Origin: Branchiostoma floridae
Taxonomy: Eukaryota > Chordata > Leptocardii > Amphioxiformes > Branchiostomatidae
DNA length: 52,663 bases
Reading direction: 5' to 3'
Assembly: GCF_000003815.2 (NCBI RefSeq)
Contig: NC_049997.1
Span: 10,951,423-11,004,085 of the forward strand
In this document: positions 44,185 through 52,663 of the stretch, in pieces
Layout: each line of letters opens with the position of its first letter
Position numbering within the stretch: the first letter of the stretch is position 1
Notes under the pieces: generated by a model
The model's database searches: none
The model's input: the letters and a program-made list of their open reading frames with translations, nothing else
Told to the model about the DNA's origin: nothing
Made by a program: the position numbers and the translations under genes

Positions 44185-46136
44185 AGAGACCTTTCCAATG
44201 AAACCATAGTTTGCCTATTTCGGACACTTTTAAAAAATCCACATTTTTGGTTACTGTTATGGGTGCTTAGCTATAAACGCGAATAACTCACAAACAACAA
44301 GAGCTATTAAAAACGGATTGCAGTGTTCAACTCCCCAAAAAGAGACCTTTCCAATGATACCATAGTTTGCCTATTTCAGACACTTTTCAAAAATCCACAT
44401 TTTTGGTTACTTTTATCGGTGCTTAGCTATAAACGCGAATAAGTCGCCAACAACAAGAGCTATAAAAAATTGTTTCCATTGTTACATATATGTGATTCTA
44501 CCGTGTGACCTGTACTTAGCCCAGTGGGGCAAAAATGTGCAATAAAGGTCTTCATTCATTAAAAAAACGGATTGCAGTGTTCAACTCCCCACAAAGAGAC
44601 CTTTCCAATGATACCATAGTTTGCCTATTTTGGATACTTTTAAAAATTCCACATTTTTGGTCGTGGTTAGCTAGGGGGACTTAGCTATAAACGCGAATAA
44701 CTCGCCAGCAACAAGAGCTATTAAAAAGCGGATTGCAGTGTTCAACTCCCCACAAAGAGACCTTTCCAATGATACCATAGTTTGCCTATTTCGGACACTT
44801 TTCAAAAATCCACATTTTTGGTTACTGTTATCGGTGCTTAGCTATAAACGCGAATAACTCGCCAGCAACAAGAGCTATTAAAAAACGGATTGCAGTTTTC
44901 AACTCCCCACAAAGAGACATTTCCAATGATACCCTAGTTTGCCTATTTTGCACACTTTTCAAAAATCCACATTTTTGGTTACTTATATCGTGCTTAGCTA
45001 TAAACTCGAATAACTCACCAACAACAAGAGCTATTAAAAAACGGATTCCAGTATTAAACTCCCCACAAAGAGACCTTTCCAATGGCACCATAGTTTGCCT
45101 ATTTCGGACACTTTTCAAAAATCCACATTTTTGGTCGCGGTTAGGGGGACTTAGCTATAAACGCGAATAACTCGCCAACAACAATAGCTATCAAAAAACG
45201 GATTGCAGTGTTCAACTCCCCACAAAGAGACCTTTCCAATGAAACCATAGTTTGCCTATTTCGGACACTTTTCAAAAATCCACATTTTTGGTCGCGGATA
45301 GGGGGGCTTAGCTATAAACGCGAATAACTCGCCAACAACAAGAGCTGTTAAAAAACGGATTGCAGTGTTCAACTCCCCACAAAGAGACTTTCCAAATGAA
45401 ACCATAGTTTGCCTATGTCGGACACTTTTCAAAAATCCACATTTTTGGTCGCGGTTAGGGGGGCTTAGCTATAAACGCGAATAACTCGCCAACAACAAGA
45501 GCTGTTAAAAACGGATTCCAGTGTTCAACTCCCCACAAAGAGACCTTTCCAATGGTACCATAGTTTGCCTATTTCGGACACTTTTCAAAAATCCACATTT
45601 TTGGTCGCGGTTAGGGGAACTTAGCTATAAACGCGAATAACTCGCCAACAACAAGAGTTATTAAAAAACGGATTGCAGTGTTCAACTCCCCACAAAGAGA
45701 CCTTTCCAATGGTACCATAGTTTGCCTATTTCGGACACTTTTCAAAAATCCACATTTTTGGTCGCGGTTAGGGGGACTTAGCTATAAACGCGAATAACTC
45801 GCCAACAACAAGAGCTATTAAAAAACGGATTGCAGTGTTCAACTCCCCACAAAGAGACCTTTCCAATGGTACCATAGTTTGCCTATTTCGGACACTTTTC
45901 AAAAATCCACATTTTTTGGCGCGGTTAGGGGGACTTAGCTATAAACGCGAATAACTCGCCAACAACAAGAGCTATTAAAAAACAGGTTCCAGTATTGAAC
46001 TCCCCACAAAGAAACCTTTCCAATGGTACCATAGTTTGCCTATTTCGGACACTTTTCAAAAATCCACATTTTTGATCGCGGTTAGGGGGACTTAGCTATA
46101 AACTCGAATAACTCGCTAACAACAAGAGCTATTAAC
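44185..46136. repeat. Satellite array 1, period about 158 bp, about 12 copies
   Basis: Unit words: acggattgcagtgttcaact, cccacaaagagacctttcc, catagtttgcctatttcgg, cacttttcaaaaatccac, tagctataaacgcgaataac. Copies differ by a few percent and by a variable segment after 'tttttggt' (tactgttatcggt versus cgcggttaggggg), which defines two subtypes. Subtype 1 dominates the left end. Confidence 0.95.
44470..44565 (+). mobile_element. LINE-like 3' fragment inserted in a satellite unit
   Basis: A satellite monomer is split by about 95 bases ending ttagcccagtggggcaa..gtgcaataaaggtc..ttcattcatt, the same 3' end type as at 32950-33045. The monomer resumes with acggattgcag. Confidence 0.65.
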
Positions 46137-47394
46137 TAGAAAGGCCGACATTTGCTTAAGAGCAAATACAGCATATTTCAGCCATACCTCTTCCCACGCA
46201 ACATTGGACTGTTCCAAATCACCCCTGCGCAAAAATGGAACATCCTCTTAACAGTACATTATCCCCCAAAGTGGACTGGTATTGTGAATTGATTCCAGGT
46301 AAAAACAGAGCTTGCTTCTATTTTTCAGAAAATGACAATAATCACACCTTCCATTCAGAAAGTTTTCATCATGACTGAAAATTGTTGAATGACTTCATGT
46401 AATGTCATTAACAATTTTCAGTACGATAACTAGGTGTAAGTTTAAAAAAGTATAAGCTCCTTGTGATGTGGGTACATTTATTTTTGCAGTGAACTTTTTT
46501 TATTCAAGTAGGGCATACGATTTAATAATTACCAAGCAGGTGCAGGTACTGTAGGAGCGTTTGTTTTCTTCAAGCTGTAAAACTGTTAAACTGTTTTACT
46601 TTGTATGCAATCAGCCATCGAGCCTATTCCTATTTTAGTTTAACAACTTCCTGCCAGACCCGGAAGATACGATTGAACCTTGTTCGAGGATTTATTTTCG
46701 TCTGTCTGGTCAGTCTGTTCATACCCTGGCACTGAGAGTGTTTTATTGGGCTGAAACTCTGGCAGTTTAAAGTTACTTACAATTTAAATGTTCAAAGTTT
46801 ATGTCAAACAACAACAGCACTAGGAAATATGGCCACTATAGACAGGTGGTCACTATAGAGAAAATGCTGATCTATTGACTAGGAGCCATACGTTACACAT
46901 GATTTCAGTACACTGATCATTAATCATATAAACATTGCACAGGTAAGCCAATTGTTTAGATGTACAATTAAGTTCAAATAATTCTGAAGAGAAATATTGA
47001 TGAGAAAATAATCATTCTCGCCACTGTCTAACTTATAATTACGTATCAAAACTAAACGCAGATTTTCTAACTAACGCACCTTTCGCCGACTTCATCAAAG
47101 GACCGCCGGCTATCAATCAAACACGGCTGATGATTAGACTTAGAGTTTCAAACAGTCATGTGCTGTGTGCCAGTTGACAGCGAACTTCATGCTACGTGAT
47201 GTTTTACATTGCTTTGACCTTCTTTCCTACAGCGGTGCTTCTACAAAATATTTAGACTGTAACACTGAGTCCCACATGTTTTATAGAATAGAATTTGACG
47301 CAGAACAGCGTTTTTTGCTGGGTATTTTTCTTGAAACATGTCCGTGGGAATATCAGCGAGGCGGCGACGTAGGGATATCAGACCGTCAAGAAAA

Positions 47395-48735
47395 GTCGCA
47401 CGGCGGCTAACGGCGCAGCGAAGATACTAGCGCTGTAAATAAGCGCTTCAACTAAGGATGGCAACCCGTACAATATTTTTGTATACTGTTGAGCTAAGTA
47501 AAGTTTGTTGTTTATGAGGTTTTAGTTGTGTTTGAAGCTTTGACCCGAAATATTTTAAAGTCAAACTGCTGAAGAGAAGTAAGTGACTGCTACGGTTATC
47601 GTAGATATGGCCCTAAAAAAACTGATAAAAGAAGCCTTCTCAATAGTCTAATATGCAAGAGCTTCCGGGGGGGCTTCGCCCACCTGGTCCCCCCCCCCCC
47701 CCCACAGTGGCCCTGCCCCTGGACCCCGCCAGGGACATTCGGCGGCCCCCGGACCCCTGTCCGACGCTTTGAAAAAATCCTGGCGAGAAGTCTGTACGGC
47801 CTGAGTCTTCAAGTTAACGTATTGTGTGGTCCCGCTAATGAATATTGATTAGCCTTCGCTTTCCTCTTCGCTGATTGGCTGAACCATAAATTGAATTAAC
47901 TCTTCCTGCCGGCTAGACGCAGGTGCAGATGTCGGCTCTGTGGGGTGAACGTCCGAAAGGTCATGGCATGGAGAACGAAAGAAAACCAATTTCCCCTAAA
48001 AAAAGTGCTGTAATTAAGCCTTTTACAGTACTTTGTGCCAAAAATTTTACTTGGATCATTTTACCAACTATCTTATGCCTATCTATACCAAATGTTACTC
48101 ATACCAGGGTGCAGGGGTGCAAAATATACCGTTATAAGACCGTCAACAACAGTCGCACGGAGCTAACAGCGCAGCGAAAAAACCATCGCTAGCGTTTCAA
48201 CTTCGGATAACAAGTTACAAGTACTGTTGAACTCAGTAACGTTAAAGTTTGTTTTTAGTTGCCTTTGACGGTTTGACCTGAAATAGTGTACTTACGCTAA
48301 ACTCCTGAAGAGAAGTTAAGTGACTGCTGCGATTATCATAGATATGCCCCTAAGAACTGATACAATACAAAGCCTTCTGAATAGTCTAAAATGCGCGAGC
48401 CTTAGGCGGGCTTCGCTCCCCCTGGCGGGAACACTGCTATATACGGGATCATGAGGCCCCGCTTATGAATATTAATTAGCCTTTGGCCTCCTCTTCGCTG
48501 ATTGGCTAGGTCTTTGATTCAATCAACTCTCCGGCTGACGCGCACAGGTGTGGCTCTGTGCGGGGTCACGGAAGGTCACGTCAGGAGGCCAAAAGAAAAC
48601 AAATTTCCCCTCAGAAAAGTGCCAAAATTAATCATTTTAAAGTTGTTTATGTCAAAAATTTGACTTGAATCTTGTTACCAAGTATCTAATGCCTATCTAT
48701 ACCAAATTTCAGGTCATTTAATTGTAATACCAGGG
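47395..48735 (+). repeat. Diverged tandem duplication of about 700 bp with conserved inverted CCAAT box
   Basis: Segments 47395-48115 and 48135-48735 align block by block: agtcgcacgg, tgaagagaagt, gtgactgctacggttatc / gtgactgctgcgattatc, tgaatatt(g/a)attagcc, ctcttcgctgattggct, aatttcccct, tgcctatctataccaaa. The promoter-like block atgaatatt...gctgattggct is among the best conserved. A poly-C tract of about 13 bases is at 47690-47703. Confidence 0.7.
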
Positions 48736-49395
48736 TACAGGAGCCAAAAGTGTCCTTTTTTGGTCAAAAATTGGCCAAAAATCGCAAAAAATAAGCCTTT
48801 TGTTGCACTGTACACCAAAGGTGTTATTGAATTTATATGAAGGTATTATCAAGGCACATCTGTGTCAAATTTCAGCTCATTCGGTTGCAATACCAAGGTA
48901 CAGGAGCCAAAAGTGTCCTTTTTTGGTCAAAAATTGGTAAAAAAAATCGCAAAAATAAGCATTTTGTTGTACTGTACACCAAAAGTGTTATTGAATTTAT
49001 ATGGGGGCATTATCAAGGCACATCTCTGTCAAATTTCAGCTCATTTGGTTGTAATACCAGGGTACAGGGGCCAAAAGTGTCCTTTTTTGGTCAAAAATTG
49101 GTCAAAAAATCGCAAAAATAAGCATTTTGTTGTACTGTACACCAAAAGTGTTATCGAATTTATATGGGGGCATTATCAAGGCACATCTCTGTCAAATTTC
49201 AGCTCATTTGGTTGTAATACCAGGGTACAGGGGCCAAAATATACAGTTTTGGTCTAAAATTGACCAAAAAAATCTCAATAAAATCATTTTAGAGGCAGAT
49301 ATGAAAAAACTGAGAAAAAAGCATCAAGGTATTGGCCCATTCTACCCCTGTGACAAATTTCAGGTCATTCGGTCCAGGAACGGCGGAGATGAATC
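48736..49395 (+). repeat. Tandem repeat of about 165 bp, four units, ending in (gaaa)n
   Basis: Units begin gccaaaagtgtcctttttt at about 48744, 48907 and 49071, with a diverged fourth at 49233. Each contains aaatttcagctcatt(t/c)gg and taatacca(g)ggtacagg. The array ends in tttgacaggagaaagaag and a gaaa microsatellite (49420-49441). Overlapping open frames are by-products. Confidence 0.8.
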
Positions 49396-49491
49396 ACTTT
49401 GAAGATTTGACAGGAGAAAGAAGAAAGAAAGAAAGAAAGAAACATTACGAATACAATATATTTCACCATACTATGTATGGCTGAAATATAA

Positions 49492-52400
49492 AAACGGATC
49501 GCAGTGTTCAACTCCCACAAAGAGACCTTTTTAATGGTACCATAGTTTGCCTATTTCGGACACTTTTCAAAAATCCACATTTTTGGTCGCGGTTAGGGGG
49601 ACTTAGCTATAAACGCGAATAACTCGCCAACAACAAGAGCTATTAAAAAACGGATTGCAGTGTTCAACTCCCCACAAAGAGACCTTTCCAATGGTACCAT
49701 AGTTTGCCTATTTCGGACACTTTTCAAAAATCCACAATTTTGGTCGCGGTTAGGGGGACTTAGCTATAAACGCGAATAACTCGCCAACAACAAGAGCTAT
49801 TAAAAAACGGATTGCAGTGTTCAACTCCCCACAAAGAGACCTTTCCAATGGTACCATAGTTTGCCTATTTCGGACACTTTTCAAAAATCCACATTTTTTG
49901 GCGCGGTTAGGGGGACTTAGCTATAAACGCGAATAACTCGCCAACAACAAGAGCTATTAAAAAACAGGTTCCAGTATTGAACTCCCCACAAAGAGACCTT
50001 TCCAATGGTACCATAGTTTGCCTATTTTGGATACTTTTCAAAAATCCACATTTTGGTCGCGGTTAGGGGGACTTAGCTATAAACGCGAATAACTCGCCGA
50101 CAACAAGAGCTATTAAAAAACGGATTGCAGTGTTCAACTCCCCACAAAGAGACCTTTCCAATGAAACCATAGTTTGCCTATTTCGGACACTTTTCAAAAA
50201 TCCCCATTTTTGGTCCCGGTTAGGGGGACTTAGCTATAAACGCGAATAACTCGCCACCACCAAGAGCTATTAAAAAACGGGTTCCAGTGTTCAACTCCCC
50301 ACAAAGAGACCTTTCCAATGGTACCATAGTTTGCCTATTTTGGACACTTTTCAAAAATCCACATTTTTGGTCGCGGTTAGGGGGACTTAGCTATAAACGC
50401 GAATAACTCGCCAACAACAAGAGCTATTAAAAAACGGGATTGCAGTGTTCAACTCCCCACAAAGAGACCTTTCCAATGAAACCATAGTTTGCCTATTTCG
50501 GACACTTTCAAAAATCCACANNNNNNNNNNNNNNNNNNNNNNNNNNNNNNNNNNNNNNNNNNNNNNNNNNNNNNNNNNNNNNNNNNNNNNNNNNNNNNNN
50601 NNNNNNNNNNNNNNNNNNNNNNNNNNNNNNNNNNNNNNNNNNNNNNNNNNNNNNNNNNNNNNNNNNNNNNNNNNNNNNNNNNNNNNNNNNNNNNNNNNNN
50701 NNNNNNNNNNNNNNNNNNNNNNNNNNNNNNNNNNNNNNNNNNNNNNNNNNNNNNNNNNNNNNNNNNNNNNNNNNNNNNNNNNNNNNNNNNNNNNNNNNNN
50801 NNNNNNNNNNNNNNNNNNNNNNNNNNNNNNNNNNNNNNNNNNNNNNNNNNNNNNNNNNNNNNNNNNNNNNNNNNNNNNNNNNNNNNNNNNNNNNNNNNNN
50901 NNNNNNNNNNNNNNNNNNNNNNNNNNNNNNNNNNNNNNNNNNNNNNNNNNNNNNNNNNNNNNNNNNNNNNNNNNNNNNNNNNNNNNNNNNNNNNNNNNNN
51001 NNNNNNNNNNNNNNNNNNNNNNNNNNNNNNNNNNNNNNNNNNNNNNNNNNNNNNNAAACGGATTGCAGTGTTCAACTCCCCACAAAGAGACCTTTTTAAT
51101 GGTACCATAGTTTGCCTATTTCGGACACTTTTCAAAAATCCACATTTTTGATCGCGGTTAGGGGGACTTAGCTATAAACTCGAATAACTCGCTAACAACA
51201 AGAGCTATTAAAAACGGATCGCAGTGTTCAACTCCCACAAAGAGACCTTTTTAATGGTACCATAGTTTGCCTATTTCGGACACTTTTCAAAAATCCACAT
51301 TTTTGGTCGCGGTTAGGGGGACTTAGCTATAAACGCGAATAACTCGCCAACAACAAGAGCTATTAAAAAACGGATTGCAGTGTTCAACTCCCCACAAAGA
51401 GACCTTTTTAATGGTACCATAGTTTGCCTATTTCGGACACTTTTCAAAAATCCACATTTTTTGGCCGCGGTTAGGGGGGCTTAGCTAATAACGCGAATAA
51501 TTCGCCAACAACAATAGCTTTAAAAAAACGGATTGCGGTGTTGATCGCCCCACAAAGAGACCTTTCCAATGGTACCGTAGTTTGGCTATTTTGGAGGCCT
51601 TTCAAAAATACACATTTTAGGTGGGGGTTAGGGGGCCTTAGCTATAAAAGCAAATACCTCGCCAGCAACAAGAGCTTTTAAAAAGCGGATTGCAGTGTTC
51701 ATCTCCCCACAAAGAGACCTTTCCAATGAACCAAGATTTCGCCTATTTCGGACATTTTTCAAAAATACACATTTTTGGTCGGGTTTAGGGGGGCTTAGCT
51801 ATAACCGCGATTACCTTGCCAACAACAAGAGCTTTTAAAAACGGATTCCAGTGTTCAACTCCCCACAAAGAGACCTTTCCAATGGTACCATAGTTTGCCT
51901 ATTTCGGACACTTTTCAAAAATCCACATTTTTGGTCGCGGTTAGGGGAACTTAGCTATAAACGCGAATAACTCGCCAACAACAAGAGTTATTAAAAAACG
52001 GATTGCAGTGTTCAACTCCCCACAAAGAGACCTTTCCAATGGTACCATAGTTTGCCTATTTCGGACACTTTTCAAAAATCCACATTTTTGGTCGCGGTTA
52101 GGGGGACTTAGCTATAAACGCGAATAACTCGCCAACAACAAGAGCTATTAAAAAAACAGGTTCCAGTATTGAACTCCCCACAAAGAAACCTTTCCAATGG
52201 TACCATAGTTTGCCTATTTCGGACACTTTTCAAAAATCCACATTTTTGATCGCGGTTAGGGGGACTTAGCTATAAACTCGAATAACTCGCTAACAACAAG
52301 AGCTATTAAAAACGGATCGCAGTGTTCAACTCCCACAAAGAGACCTTTTTAATGGTACCATAGTTTGCCTATTTCGGACACTTTTCAAAAATCCACATTT

Positions 52401-52663
52401 TTGGTCGCGGTTAGGGGGACTTAGCTGAAAAACGCGAATAACTCGCCAACAACAAGAGCTATTAAAAAACAGATTGCAGTGTTCAACTCCCCACAAAGAG
52501 ACCTTTTTAATGGTACCATAGTTTGCCTATTTCGGACACTTTTCAAAAATCCACATTTTTTGGTCGCGGTTAGGGGGGCTTAGCTATTAACGCGAATAAC
52601 TCGCCAACAACAATAGCTATCAAAAAACGGATTGCAGTGTTCAACTCCCCACAAAGAGACATT
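49492..52663. repeat. Satellite array 2 (same roughly 158-bp unit), containing an assembly gap
   Basis: The same monomer as array 1, mostly the cgcggttaggggg subtype, runs to the end of the window. Positions 50521-51055 are N. A block at 51540-51850 is more diverged (gggggttagggggcc, aaagcaaatacc). Long higher-order similarity is visible: the aacaggttccagtattgaac variant recurs at about 45982, 49962 and 52156. Confidence 0.95.
50521..51055. other. Assembly gap (535 N)
   Basis: A run of undetermined bases inside the satellite. The gap length is probably nominal or estimated, so the copy number of the array is unknown. Confidence 0.99.

Larger units (their letters stand above)
46137..49491. 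mobile_element. 3.35 kb segment interrupting the satellite, with inverted ends
   Basis: The word atatttcagccatac (46173-46187) is answered by gtatggctgaaatat (49475-49489) next to the resumption of satellite sequence. The interior contains a perfect 18-base hairpin (about 46374-46425: ctgaaaattgtt...aacaattttcag), a gtggccac repeat copy (46828-46915), a diverged tandem duplication (47395-48735), and a 165-bp repeat ending in (gaaa)n. No transposase or other long coding region is recognised; an 81-codon frame at 47165-47410 has no support. Confidence 0.6.

Noticed and set aside
47165-47410. 81-codon plus-strand frame in the satellite-interrupting segment
   Set aside because: Short, without domain or partner copy evidence; its end overlaps the tandem duplication, where the second copy does not keep the frame.
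50387-51151. Long frames of about 220-230 codons consisting mostly of X
   Set aside because: Artefacts of the N gap; the satellite on either side has no real coding capacity.

Overview
The window looks like nuclear DNA of an invertebrate chordate. A lancelet (Branchiostoma) is my best guess. The reasons are spliced genes with GT..AG introns and consistent phases, an interferon regulatory factor, a cluster of long C2H2 zinc-finger genes, dense short inverted-repeat elements in introns, SINE and LINE remnants and long satellite arrays. The species is an inference. All gene models come from reading splice sites and phases by eye.

Layout. (1) 1706-6286, minus strand: a five-exon gene of about 616 codons. 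It encodes a complete IRF DNA-binding domain followed by a long linker, a Gln/Pro-rich peptide repeat, CtBP-type motifs and two C-terminal C2H2 zinc fingers. Possible upstream exons lie at 7568-8148. (2) 8160-13359: no supported gene except a possible plus-strand first exon near 10998. (3) 13360-19464, minus strand: seven coding exons for a 752-residue multi-pass membrane protein of unrecognised family. A likely 5' UTR exon ends at 23028, beside a CRE and an RFX-like X-box (23191-23215). Its first intron carries a 1.7 kb element with terminal inverted repeats and hairpin arrays (21168-22864). (4) 23560-28500: a 200-bp satellite, several short tandem repeats, a foldback element, a 5S-rRNA-derived SINE and a tRNA-like remnant. 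(5) 28519-40292, plus strand: three tandem paralogues, each with four coding exons. They share a 15-residue repeat plus a conserved 60-residue module, a short exon, a Pro/Gln/Trp/Thr repeat exon, and a terminal exon with 12 C2H2 fingers. The promoters of copies 2 and 3 were duplicated along with the genes. (6) 40965-43560, minus strand: a broken non-LTR retrotransposon. (7) 44185-52663: a roughly 158-bp satellite, interrupted by a 3.35 kb segment with inverted ends (46137-49491) and by an assembly gap (50521-51055).

How the genes might work together. The IRF gene and the three zinc-finger genes look like sequence-specific DNA-binding regulators. The zinc-finger trio is a local expansion in which finger frameworks are conserved while DNA-contact residues differ, so the copies may have different targets. 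The membrane protein lies between them with no obvious functional link; its X-box/CRE region hints at ciliary or cAMP-linked expression, which is inference only.

The strongest candidates for something undescribed are the IRF-plus-C2H2 fusion, the three-copy zinc-finger family with its near-identical exon A, and the hairpin-array transposon.
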